Part shown: positions 1 to 7,263 of the stretch, piece by piece | Position numbering within the stretch: position 1 is the stretch's first letter | Layout: each line of letters opens with the position of its first letter | Program-made: the position numbers and the translations under genes | NCBI GenBank assembly: GCA_002359085.1 | Contig: DEQB01000062.1 | Span: 15,876 to 38,742, forward strand | Direction: 5' to 3' | Length of the DNA: 22,867 nucleotides | From: Erysipelothrix sp. UBA3377 | Lineage (GTDB): Bacteria; Bacillota_I; Bacilli_A; Erysipelotrichales; Erysipelotrichaceae | The notes under the pieces: generated by a model | Told to the model about the DNA's origin: nothing | Databases searched by the model: none | The model's input: only the letters and a program-made list of their open reading frames with translations

Positions 1-59
1 TATATAGTGTATGTGTAAAGGTACATCTTCATTATATCTTTTGAAAAGGAGGCACGATT

Positions 60-345
60 ATGAAGAAGATTCTCACATTATTTGTTTGTTTGGTCATGGT
101 CGGTTGTAGTAATGGAACCATGCAACATAAAGGAACTGAAAAGCACAATGATTCCTGACGGGCATGTTGATTTGGTGGAAGGTGCGACCTATATTATGGT
201 TTTAACTTATACAGACCAAGCTGTTAAAGATGGCGTGTTTGTCTTGGGTGCATCTGGATACAGTCTATTCAGACTGGGTGCGGATGGTGAAACTTACTTG
301 AATGACATCACCAAAACAACACATAAAATCACTGAGTTTAATTAA
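60..345 (+). pseudogene. Frameshifted small lipoprotein gene
   Basis: A strong ribosome binding site (AAGGAGG, about 8 nt before the ATG at 60) opens a reading frame that begins MKKILTLFVCLVMVGC, a lipoprotein signal peptide with the lipid-anchored Cys at residue 16. This frame stops at 156-158 after 32 residues. A second frame, shifted by one base, is open from about 85 to the stop at 343-345. It encodes a plausible compact domain (ending in DITKTTHKITEFN) but has no ribosome binding site of its own. Joining the two frames near 140-150 (GAAAAGCACAATG) gives a lipoprotein of about 95 residues. I do not recognise the mature domain. The likeliest readings are a one-base indel pseudogene or a sequence error; a recoded gene is less likely. 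A terminator follows directly. Confidence 0.6.
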
Positions 346-358
346 ATCATTTACATTC

Positions 359-387
359 AAAACGGATGCCCACAAGCATCCGTTTTT
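359..387. terminator. Bidirectional rho-independent terminator
   Basis: A perfect stem AAAACGGATGC / GCATCCGTTTT with a 6-nt loop is followed by T on the plus strand and has a shorter T stretch on the minus strand. It sits between the convergent broken lipoprotein gene and the ATPase gene and could serve both. Confidence 0.85.
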
Positions 388-393
388 AGTTTC

Positions 394-1650
394 TTAGTCT
401 TTTAGACAACCGATTGGAACCACAATGACTCCATCATCACGTGTGTATCCATTTTTACTTCCTGTCAAGATCATAAGAAAGGAAGGTTTATTTGTTTTTC
501 TTGTGTCTATGTTTTCCGAGAATTTAATCAGGTTATTTGCTGCTTTATCAAATTCATGGGTTCCAAGTTTTATCTCAACCGCGCCCCAACGACCATCTTT
601 TAGTACAATAACAGCATCACATTCCAAGCCGCTTTTATCTCGGTAATGATATACGTTTCCGCCCAAAGATTCGGCATATACTCTTAAATCTCTAATACAT
701 AATGATTCAAATAGAAATCCAAATGTATTAAAGTCCTGTAGTAGTCTTTCGTGATTGATACCCAATGTTGTGGTTGCGATTGATGGATCTACAAAATGTC
801 TTTTTGGTGAACTCCTTAGTACTGTTGATGAACGAATGGATGGATTCCATGCTTCTAAATCTTCCACTACAAAGAGTCTTTGAAGTGCATTTAAATAAGA
901 ATTTAATGTTGGACGGGTAATTGAATCATTTTCTCCACCCTCCACATCTTTTATAAGTACAGAAGCATTCGCCTCTGTCGATATATTCCTTGAATATGAT
1001 TTTAACAATGACGTCATTTTCTGTGGATTTTTCTTTATATCATCAACGGCGGAAACATCAAAATTAATATCAGATTCCACGTAATCTTGGGCTCTTTTAA
1101 ATCCAATTTCCGGACTTGAATTTACTGATGCTGGCCAACCACCTCGGACAATAACTTTCGCGATATCCTCTATTTCTAATTTACTTAATGCGCCGGAAGT
1201 AACTTGACCTTCAAACAAGTTTTGTAAACTGAATTCCCCATTTGATTCATTTGATTCAAATAAACTCATTGGCCTCATCTTTATTCTAGATATTCTTCCG
1301 CTTCCAGTATGGGATATTTGATGATCTAAAATGGGCGTTGTTGATCCCGTTAATATAAATTGACCCACTTCACCTCTTTTGTCCACTTCATGTCTCACAG
1401 AGTCCCAAAGAATTGGAGCAACTTGCCATTCGTCAATTAATCGTGGCGTTGCTCCTTTTAAGAGTAATGATGGTTTAATACTTGCTGCCTGCATATTACT
1501 ATCTCGTTCATCTAGATCCTGCATATAAAGCGTACTTTTAGCAGTCCATGTCTTCCCGCACCATTTTGGGCCTTCAACCAAAACAGCTCCTGCAGTTGAA
1601 AGAGAAATGTCTAATAGTTTATCAGCGATTCTAGGATAATATTTCTTCAC
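394..1650 (-). CDS. AAA-family ATPase with C-terminal DUF4143 domain (COG1373 type)
   Basis: This is a 418-residue protein of the AAA_14/DUF4143 family, whose members are P-loop ATPases of poorly known role, often in accessory or toxin-like contexts. Seen here: Walker A GPKWCGKT (27-34), Walker B LIDEW (71-75), a sensor-like ILTGS (99-103), and a C-terminal segment with the PD-(D/E)xK-like spacing G-x-E343-x-D345...E359-x-K361. I chose the GTG at 1650 because it gives the family-typical start (KKYYPRI) and has an AAAGG ribosome binding site 10 nt upstream. An in-frame ATG at 1707 lies inside the tandem repeat and would add 19 residues encoded by repeat sequence. A TATAAT-like -10 lies at 1673-1678, next to the repeats. 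The gene stands alone, pointing away from pcp. Family assignment is firm; cellular function is unknown. Confidence 0.85.
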   Translation of the reverse strand: MKKYYPRIADKLLDISLSTAGAVLVEGPKWCGKTWTAKSTLYMQDLDERDSNMQAASIKPSLLLKGATPRLIDEWQVAPILWDSVRHEVDKRGEVGQFILTGSTTPILDHQISHTGSGRISRIKMRPMSLFESNESNGEFSLQNLFEGQVTSGALSKLEIEDIAKVIVRGGWPASVNSSPEIGFKRAQDYVESDINFDVSAVDDIKKNPQKMTSLLKSYSRNISTEANASVLIKDVEGGENDSITRPTLNSYLNALQRLFVVEDLEAWNPSIRSSTVLRSSPKRHFVDPSIATTTLGINHERLLQDFNTFGFLFESLCIRDLRVYAESLGGNVYHYRDKSGLECDAVIVLKDGRWGAVEIKLGTHEFDKAANNLIKFSENIDTRKTNKPSFLMILTGSKNGYTRDDGVIVVPIGCLKD

Positions 1651-1682
1651 AGTAACACGACCTTTCAATGATATTATACTGC

Positions 1683-1767
1683 ATTTTACACTTTGGCGTG
1701 ATTTCATTTTACACTTTGGCGCGATTTCATTTTACACTTTGGCGCGATTTCGTTTTACACTTTGGCG
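1683..1767. repeat. Tandem 23-bp repeat, about 3.7 copies
   Basis: Three full copies (1683-1705, 1706-1728, 1729-1751) and a 16-bp partial copy (1752-1767) of a unit starting ATTTTACACTTTGGCG on the plus strand. Copies differ at only one or two positions. They lie directly upstream of the minus-strand ATPase gene and abut its putative -10. Read on the minus strand, each unit carries AAAGTGTAAAATGAAATC. The repeat could be an operator array, or a relic of the multiple terminal repeats of an IS21-family element; neither is proven. Confidence 0.9.
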
Positions 1768-1798
1768 ATTCTTCTTAGATATTTACTATAATCAAATG

Positions 1799-1821
1799 AA
1801 AAAAAGAGCATTTGCTCTTTT
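1799..1821 (-). terminator. Terminator downstream of pcp
   Basis: On the minus strand an 8-bp stem (AAAAGAGC / GCTCTTTT) with a 4-nt loop is followed by seven T. It overlaps the TAA stop codon of pcp. Confidence 0.85.
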
Positions 1822-2452
1822 AATTCAGTGTGCCTCCAACTGCCTCAATATCTGTGTCATTGAGAATGATGGTTGTGATGGCTAAGTGTAGTCCTTCCAC
1901 AATCTTTTCTAAAGGAAGTGCTGGAGTTTTTCCTTGATGGGTTTCGTAGGGTACATGGATGAAGCCACCCTTTATGTTGAGATTGTTTGTGTGAATATAG
2001 TGCATAAGTCCATACATGACGTGATTACACACGAAAGTTCCTGCACTGTTTGAGACTGTTGCGGGTATCCCTGCATCTTGTATGGCTTTAACCATTGCTT
2101 TGATGGGTAGGTTTGTGAAGTATGCGTTCATGCCTTCTTTGAATATGGGTTGATCAATGGGTTGGTTGCCTTCATTATCGGGAATTAGGGCATCATCTAT
2201 ATTGATCGCAATGCGTTCAGGGGTGATCCCCGCTCTACCTCCGGCTTGTCCGATTGAAACTACCCAGTTGGGTGTGTGGGTTTCTATCTCATTGTAGAGT
2301 GTGGTAATGGCGCTGTGATACGCTGTGGGGAGTCGTAGTTTAATAACCCTAACACCTTCAATGAAATCGGGGAGATTTTTTACCGCTTCAATGGAAGGGT
2401 TGATACTTTCTCCATTGAATGGTTCAAAGCCTGTAACTAATATTTTTTTCAT
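1820..2452 (-). CDS. pcp: Pyrrolidone-carboxylate peptidase (pyroglutamyl peptidase I)
   Basis: This cytosolic cysteine peptidase (family C15) removes N-terminal pyroglutamate from peptides. The 210-residue length fits the family (about 215). The catalytic triad is visible as E79 in TPER, C142 in the AGTFVCN motif and H166 in GGFIHVPYE, with spacing like the Bacillus enzymes (E81, C144, H168). The N-terminal VTGFEPFNGESINPS is also typical. Its AGGAGG ribosome binding site lies 5 nt before the ATG and directly abuts the T-tract of the pgi terminator. Expression therefore probably depends on read-through from the upstream S1-pgi gene, or on a promoter I cannot see. A terminator overlaps its own stop codon. 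Confidence 0.96.
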   Translation of the reverse strand: MKKILVTGFEPFNGESINPSIEAVKNLPDFIEGVRVIKLRLPTAYHSAITTLYNEIETHTPNWVVSIGQAGGRAGITPERIAINIDDALIPDNEGNQPIDQPIFKEGMNAYFTNLPIKAMVKAIQDAGIPATVSNSAGTFVCNHVMYGLMHYIHTNNLNIKGGFIHVPYETHQGKTPALPLEKIVEGLHLAITTIILNDTDIEAVGGTLN

Positions 2453-2462
2453 GGGTCCTCCT

Positions 2463-2488
2463 AAAAAAAGGATGTGATGTCACATCCT
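2463..2488 (-). terminator. Terminator between pgi and pcp
   Basis: On the minus strand an AGGATGTGA / TCACATCCT stem is followed by seven T, which run directly into the AGGAGG ribosome binding site of pcp. The placement suggests partial termination that sets the pgi:pcp expression ratio. Confidence 0.8.
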
Positions 2489-2494
2489 AGTTGA

Positions 2495-4132
2495 TTAATT
2501 TTTTCCCAGAAGTTTAAACATATTACGTTTATATACTTCAACACCGGGTTGATCAAATGGGTTTACATCGATCATGTATACACTCATTGCGAGCGCTTTG
2601 AAGAAGAAGTAAACGATATATCCAAAGTTATAAGCATCGAGTTTTTCGATTTCTAAAATAATGTTGGGTACATTTCCTGTTTCAACGTGCGCTTGAAGGG
2701 TACCTTCAAATGCTTTTTGATTGACCCAGTGTAGACTCTTATCCGCAAGATAGTTCAGTTCATCCAGATCGCCTGCTTCAAATGGGAACGTCATATCCGC
2801 AATGGGTTCTTTAACAGTCATGACGGTTTCAAAAAGAATCTTATTCCCTTCCTGAACAAACTGTCCCATGGAGTGTAAGTCTGTTGAGTTATTAACGCTG
2901 GTTGGCAATAAACCCTTATCTTCTTTACCTTCAGATTCACCAAAGAGTTGTTTCCACCATTCTGCTAAGAACAGTAGATGCGGTTCGTAGGATACAAACA
3001 TTTCAGCTACTTTACCTTGTTTTTCCAGAATACGACGCGCTACCGCATAGACATACGCTGGGTTGTCTTCCAGTTTATCTGTATTTAAATCAAAAGTCGC
3101 TTTATCCAAACCTTGCATAAGGGCATCGATATCAATACCTGCTGCCGCAATGGGAAGCAATCCTACGGGTGTGATGACTGAGAAACGACCCCCAATATCA
3201 TTGGGAATTACGAATGTTTCATATCCCTTTTGGTCCGCTACAGGTTTTAGAAGACCTGTTTCTTTATCCGTTGTGGCATAGATACGTTTTGCGGCATCTG
3301 TTTCACCATATTTTTCTTCCAAGAATTGACGAATCAATCTGAAAGCCAATGACGTTTCGGTGGTTGTTCCTGATTTAGAAATTACGTTTACCGCAACTTC
3401 CTTATCTTGAATATACTCTAAAATACGCACAATCGCAGTACTTGAGAATGTATTCCCAACATAAATTACTTCTAAATCAGTTTTAGCATGGGGCCCTTGA
3501 ATCATTTCAATGGCTGCACGACTTCCCAAATAGGAGCCCCCAATACCGCATACAAGTAAAACGTCTGCTTGGTCTTGAATTCTCTTTGCGGCAAGTTTAA
3601 TACGATCATATTCCGCTTTATCGTAATGCTCTGCCCAATCAACCCATCCTAGATAGTCATTTCCTTTTCCAGTTTTATCATGAATCATTCTATGAATGCG
3701 AGAGACTTCCTCTTGATAATCCAAAATATTTTCTTCTAAAAGTGCATGACTTAAATCAATTTTCACCATATGTTTCTCCTTTTTTTCTATCCATAAAGGC
3801 AAGTGTTTTTCAATTGTATCATAACCTATGTTTCGTTTCGGAAGCAAGCGACGTTTCTTTTGATCTTCCGTACGCTCTTTTCTATGCGAATAGTTGAGTG
3901 CTTTTAAGGACAACCTCAATTGACCACTACTCTTGTCAATGTCAATCACTTTCGCAATGACTGCTTCACCAGGCGTAACGAAATAACGAATGTCTCTTAC
4001 GAAATCATCTGAAACCTCAGAGATATGAATGAGACCTGTTGTTTCTTCATCCAACTTCACAAACGCACCATAGGGTTTGATACCCGTAATCACACCTTCA
4101 ATAATTTGTCCGATTTTGTAATCACTCTGCAT
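2495..4132 (-). CDS. pgi: S1-domain RNA-binding protein fused to glucose-6-phosphate isomerase
   Basis: The 545-residue reading frame has two parts. Residues 1-121 form an S1 RNA-binding domain (about 5-77) with the basic tail and WIEKKEK end typical of the YugI/GSP13/CvfD family. Residues 122-545 form a complete glucose-6-phosphate isomerase, which interconverts glucose-6-P and fructose-6-P in glycolysis. It shows CGIGGSYLGSRAA, VISKSGTTTE and GGRFSVITPVGLLP. The two are normally separate neighbouring genes. Met122 (ATG at 3767-3769) has its own AAGGAG ribosome binding site, so a free 424-residue Pgi (2495-3769) is probably also made. At the junction an A7 run (3780-3786) forms the heptamer A_AAA_AAG in the reading frame. 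A shift into either other frame stops at once (TGA at 3756-3758 or 3763-3765), giving a free S1 protein. The fusion may therefore be real, regulated by slippage, or a one-base homopolymer error. The start of the S1 part has an AGAGGTAAG ribosome binding site. Confidence 0.9.
   Translation of the reverse strand: MQSDYKIGQIIEGVITGIKPYGAFVKLDEETTGLIHISEVSDDFVRDIRYFVTPGEAVIAKVIDIDKSSGQLRLSLKALNYSHRKERTEDQKKRRLLPKRNIGYDTIEKHLPLWIEKKEKHMVKIDLSHALLEENILDYQEEVSRIHRMIHDKTGKGNDYLGWVDWAEHYDKAEYDRIKLAAKRIQDQADVLLVCGIGGSYLGSRAAIEMIQGPHAKTDLEVIYVGNTFSSTAIVRILEYIQDKEVAVNVISKSGTTTETSLAFRLIRQFLEEKYGETDAAKRIYATTDKETGLLKPVADQKGYETFVIPNDIGGRFSVITPVGLLPIAAAGIDIDALMQGLDKATFDLNTDKLEDNPAYVYAVARRILEKQGKVAEMFVSYEPHLLFLAEWWKQLFGESEGKEDKGLLPTSVNNSTDLHSMGQFVQEGNKILFETVMTVKEPIADMTFPFEAGDLDELNYLADKSLHWVNQKAFEGTLQAHVETGNVPNIILEIEKLDAYNFGYIVYFFFKALAMSVYMIDVNPFDQPGVEVYKRNMFKLLGKN
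3767..3785 (-). promoter_or_regulatory. Internal ribosome binding site and slippery A7 run at the S1/Pgi junction
   Basis: The minus strand reads AAAAAAAGGAGAAACATATG. The AAGGAG motif stands 6 nt before the Met122 codon of the fused frame, an ideal initiation site for Pgi alone. The seven A just upstream match the -1 slippery heptamer A_AAA_AAG known from dnaX. Confidence 0.7.
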
Positions 4133-4155
4133 ATATCTTACCTCTAATCTTATTT

Positions 4156-4179
4156 AATTATATCACATGTGGTATAATT
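4156..4179. promoter_or_regulatory. Palindromic divergent promoter pair
   Basis: A 24-bp palindrome centred on CACATGTG has only one mismatched pair of positions. Each arm contains an extended -10 element: TGGTATAAT on the plus strand (TATAAT at 4173-4178, for the PAP2 gene) and TGATATAAT on the minus strand (TATAAT at 4157-4162, for S1-pgi). The two -10 hexamers are only 10 bp apart, so each lies where the -35 region of the other would be. The two promoters probably exclude each other or share an operator. Confidence 0.75.
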
Positions 4180-4194
4180 TAATAGAGGTGAAAT

Positions 4195-4647
4195 ATGCGA
4201 ACATTCTACCCCCTTGTTTCCGCAATTATTGCCAATACGTTGGCACAACTTCTAAAACCTATTTTCCACTATCTAAGAACAGGCGAAAAGCAATTTGGTC
4301 TTGCGGTAGAAAGCGGTGGTTTCCCAAGCTCTCATACGGCACTGGTAGTCGGTTTGACGGTGGCTTTGGCATACCAAGAAGGAATATCTTCCAATGCATT
4401 TATGATCAGTTCTGTTTTTTCACTCATTGTGATTTATGATGCCGCAAATGTCCGTTACTATGCTGGACAAAATATTGCGCTCACAAAACAATTGATTAAA
4501 GACATTGAAATTCTTACCCAACACAAACTCAGTGATCCCATCTACTTAATGAAACTTAAAACAGTTTTGGGACATAAATGGGTTGAAATATTGGGTGGTT
4601 TGATACTTGGTATTTCAGTACCCAGTATTCTCTTTATAATGTTGTAA
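4195..4647 (+). CDS. Divergent PAP2-family membrane protein (DUF212, YuiD-like)
   Basis: The protein has 150 residues and several hydrophobic segments (about 5-25, 50-80 and 130-150). It carries the divergent acid phosphatase/PAP2 signature SGGFPSSHTA (40-49), then DAANVRYYAG (82-91) and LGHKWVEILGG near 125-135. Family members are presumed membrane phosphatases acting on lipid phosphates; the substrate is unknown. The start at 4195 has an AGAGGTGA ribosome binding site 4-5 nt upstream. It is transcribed from the palindromic divergent promoter and followed 11 nt later by the nfu gene, so the two likely form an operon. Confidence 0.88.
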   Translation: MRTFYPLVSAIIANTLAQLLKPIFHYLRTGEKQFGLAVESGGFPSSHTALVVGLTVALAYQEGISSNAFMISSVFSLIVIYDAANVRYYAGQNIALTKQLIKDIEILTQHKLSDPIYLMKLKTVLGHKWVEILGGLILGISVPSILFIML

Positions 4648-4658
4648 AGGATGATTCT

Positions 4659-4895
4659 ATGAAAATTGAGAAAAAAATAGAAGACACAATTCAACGCATC
4701 CGACCCTATATTATTGGGGATGGCGGCGACATTGAATTCCACAGCTACTGCACTGAAACAGGCGTTGTATGCGTTAAGTTTCTGGGTGCTTGTGTCGGTT
4801 GTGTCTTACTCGACTTCACACTGAAAGGTGGCGTAGAAGCACTCCTTATGGATGCCATACCAGAGATTACAGAAGTTATTGCGATAGAAGGATAA
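4659..4895 (+). CDS. nfu: NifU C-terminal-domain Fe-S cluster carrier (Nfu type, YutI-like)
   Basis: This 78-residue protein consists only of the NifU C-terminal domain, which carries a [4Fe-4S] cluster on a CxxC motif and passes it to target proteins. The motif is visible as C45-V-G-C48, and the preceding IRPYIIGDGGDIEF is the family hallmark. The length is typical of stand-alone Nfu proteins in Firmicutes. An AAAGGATG ribosome binding site precedes the ATG. It is co-transcribed with the PAP2-like gene and ends at a bidirectional terminator. Confidence 0.95.
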   Translation: MKIEKKIEDTIQRIRPYIIGDGGDIEFHSYCTETGVVCVKFLGACVGCVLLDFTLKGGVEALLMDAIPEITEVIAIEG

Positions 4896-4932
4896 AAGAT
4901 CCAGTCACACATCAATGTGAATGGATCTTTTT
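4894..4932. terminator. Bidirectional terminator between nfu and nadE
   Basis: A 10-bp stem, AAAAGATCCA / TGGATCTTTT, with an inner TCACA/TGTGA helix is flanked by A and T runs. It serves the convergent nfu and nadE transcripts. Confidence 0.85.
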
Positions 4933-4933
4933 A

Positions 4934-6508
4934 TTAGCCTAAATACTTATTTTTTAATTTAATATATTCACTGGAATAATACAAAGGCACCTGGGCTTCT
5001 GGTGTAAACCCATTCCCAGAAACCTTAAGAACCGGTGGTGTCTGTGTACGCTTAAATACTGCAGTATTGATTTGACGATACACCCACTCCAAATCCTCAA
5101 TTATTTCTGATTTTGAGAGATTGTATTGTTTTAAATAATGTCCCATCTCTAAATTATAGACACTCTCATCGATCAACTCTTCCATAAAACGTTCAATTGA
5201 ATGTTCCAATAAATAAGGCACCAAATGATCATGATACCCCCACTTCATTGGATCAAACTGATCTTGAGACAATTCAGCACTGGGCGCAAACCCAAATCTC
5301 ACAGCATAGTTTTCGATATTTGGGATTAAATTGGTTGGGATAATTTCTTTATGATATGTTTCATTTATTTCTGCAGCAAGATTACCCACTTCTAGTTTTG
5401 TGAGATCCGCCAAGATACTAAATGCGCCAATCGCATCCCCATATAAGGTCGCATAACCCAGTGCGGATTCTATCTTGTTTCCGTTATTTGAAACCACACC
5501 ATTGATTATACTGGCGATTGTCATCAAACTGTGACCACGCAAACGCGCTTGGATATTTTCATACGCAAGTCCTTCTATCTTTTCAACGTTCATTGAAGCA
5601 ACTGTCGCATCCACCATCCCATGAATTTGAATGGTTTCATGACTGATGTCCAGAACTTTAAAGAGATGTTTCGCATTTTGAAGTGATATATCACGGGTAT
5701 AGGGTCCTGGAAGCGTAACGCCATGTACCCTTTCTTTCCCCAAAGCCAAGGTGAGTAACGTAACGCTAAGCGCACTATCCAATCCCCCTGAAACACCCAC
5801 AATCCATTTTGGTTTGTAAGACAGGTTTTCTTCATCGAAGTACTTAATACCCTTAATCAAATGATTTAATACTGTATGATTGTGACGCTTATTATAAGAC
5901 AAGTCTTTGAGATCAATGATGTTTGTTTTATTCTCATACATACCATTCTCAAGATACTGACACTTATTTTTATAGGATACATACCCATAATCATCCAATA
6001 CGTAGACTTCATTCCCATTGTTGTAGAGTCCATCACTTCCCACATAAATTGTGTTGGGATAGATCTCATGGTTTAGATCTTTATTGTAGGGTTTTAAACC
6101 CAATACAATATTAATTTTGTCGGTTTCAACCGCTTCATGAGAAACGATAAAGTCCAAGTTTTTTAACTTGAAGTCAAAGGGTTCTTCCTCAAAACCATAA
6201 GCTTCAAGTTTTCCATCTTTTGCATAAAACAAAGCATTGTAGTATTGGTCACCCACAATCATGATATTCCCAAATACGATGGGAATGTGTTTACTGAGTT
6301 TGATCACTTCTTTTTGTTTTTCTAAAAGCAGTTTAATGAGTGCATCATTCACAAGACGGTGTCCATATAGTGCACTGGATAAAGCAAGTTCTGAAAAAAC
6401 AATCAAATCTGCTTTACCTTTGGATTCTAAAACATCTTGTTTTAATAGTTCAAAGTTTTTTTCTGGTTGATTCATGTATAGTCTTTTTTGACTGATTGCG
6501 ATTCTCAT
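4934..6508 (-). CDS. nadE: NAD+ synthase with degenerate glutaminase domain
   Basis: This is the last step of NAD+ synthesis: amidation of nicotinate adenine dinucleotide using ATP. The C-terminal synthetase domain is intact, with the PP-loop SGGLDS (240-245), the GYATLYGD region and the PAELSQDQFDPMKWGY segment. The N-terminal third (about 1-200) has the fold order of a nitrilase/glutaminase domain and keeps a Glu in VFSELALSS (E40). It lacks the K-x-x-LP segment (replaced by GFEEEPFDF near 105-113) and the nucleophilic Cys (the equivalent region near 135-145 reads LGLKPYNKD). The only Cys in this half is C183, in a different context. I infer that the enzyme cannot use glutamine and relies on free ammonia. 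The gene overlaps the upstream methyltransferase gene by 4 nt. Confidence 0.93.
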   Translation of the reverse strand: MRIAISQKRLYMNQPEKNFELLKQDVLESKGKADLIVFSELALSSALYGHRLVNDALIKLLLEKQKEVIKLSKHIPIVFGNIMIVGDQYYNALFYAKDGKLEAYGFEEEPFDFKLKNLDFIVSHEAVETDKINIVLGLKPYNKDLNHEIYPNTIYVGSDGLYNNGNEVYVLDDYGYVSYKNKCQYLENGMYENKTNIIDLKDLSYNKRHNHTVLNHLIKGIKYFDEENLSYKPKWIVGVSGGLDSALSVTLLTLALGKERVHGVTLPGPYTRDISLQNAKHLFKVLDISHETIQIHGMVDATVASMNVEKIEGLAYENIQARLRGHSLMTIASIINGVVSNNGNKIESALGYATLYGDAIGAFSILADLTKLEVGNLAAEINETYHKEIIPTNLIPNIENYAVRFGFAPSAELSQDQFDPMKWGYHDHLVPYLLEHSIERFMEELIDESVYNLEMGHYLKQYNLSKSEIIEDLEWVYRQINTAVFKRTQTPPVLKVSGNGFTPEAQVPLYYSSEYIKLKNKYLG

Positions 6509-7212
6509 AACGATTCACCTTTCTTGAGTGCTTGAAATTGAGCATATGCGAATACTGTACTTGCACTGTTTGCGCTCAATGCGATCTTCGCATCATAATC
6601 CAAACGCACATACGCATCACAGATATCTAAGATATTACGAGATAAACCCCTGAGTGCCCCACCGATACAGACACAACTCTTAAGTGGCCACTGATAATCC
6701 AGAAGTGAGTGGCTGCCTTCTTGACGGTGTGCACCAATCACTTTAATATCGTGTGCTTTTAATTTAATCAAGTCTGAAGCGACATCTTCACTTTTAAGCC
6801 ACTTTATTTTCTCACTTGCACCTGCACTGGCACGAATGAGTTTCGCTTCGTGTTCATAGAAGTCATAATCGGGTGTCAATACGCCTTCTACCCCAAGGGC
6901 AAGTAGACTTCTGAGTATTTCTCCTAAGTTATAAGGGTCACTGACACCTTCTATACAGAAGATACGGTTTAAGTCTTCAATATCATCTTGGTGGCGTGCA
7001 CCACAATCAACCGCATAGCCTCCATGTGATGTAGTCCCTGTTAAAGTATCCAAGGCTTCGCGAGATACGTATTCGATCTTTAGACCTTTTGTAAGTCTTT
7101 GAACATAACGGACATCTTTATCATCTTTGTCTTTTAAAAGATAGACAGCATGGATGTCTCTTTTTTTATTTTCTAATATGGCTTTTACGCTTATTTTTCC
7201 TACTACGATCAT
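6505..7212 (-). CDS. SpoU/TrmH-family RNA 2'-O-methyltransferase
   Basis: The protein has 235 residues with an N-terminal substrate-binding domain (about 1-75, ending TGTTSHGGYAVDCG) and a SPOUT knot domain. Motif 1 is DPYNLGEILRS (92-102, with N95 and R101), motif 2 is GGALRGLS (184-191) and motif 3 is ALSANSAST (211-219). Motif 2 lacks the usual Glu (GxExxG) and motif 3 departs from SLNVS, so the target, tRNA or rRNA, cannot be named. An AAAAGGAAG ribosome binding site precedes the ATG. It is translationally coupled to nadE by a 4-nt overlap. A promoter (TTACCA-N17-TATAAT) lies upstream, inside the end of the preceding gene. Confidence 0.85.
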   Translation of the reverse strand: MIVVGKISVKAILENKKRDIHAVYLLKDKDDKDVRYVQRLTKGLKIEYVSREALDTLTGTTSHGGYAVDCGARHQDDIEDLNRIFCIEGVSDPYNLGEILRSLLALGVEGVLTPDYDFYEHEAKLIRASAGASEKIKWLKSEDVASDLIKLKAHDIKVIGAHRQEGSHSLLDYQWPLKSCVCIGGALRGLSRNILDICDAYVRLDYDAKIALSANSASTVFAYAQFQALKKGESL

Positions 7213-7235
7213 TTTTATCTTCCTTTTGTTTTCAT

Positions 7236-7262
7236 AAAAAAAACAGTATCTGTATACTGTTT
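7236..7262 (-). terminator. Terminator of the typA-tgt-queA-membrane-protein operon
   Basis: On the minus strand AAACAGTAT / ATACTGTTT with a 4-nt loop is followed by eight T. It separates the long upstream operon from the SpoU-nadE pair. Confidence 0.85.
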
Positions 7263-7263
7263 T

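Noticed and set aside
1651..1707. Upstream ATG start for the DUF4143 ATPase
   Set aside because: The extra 19 residues are encoded by the tandem repeat and the promoter-like region; the GTG at 1650 has a ribosome binding site and gives the family-typical N-terminus.
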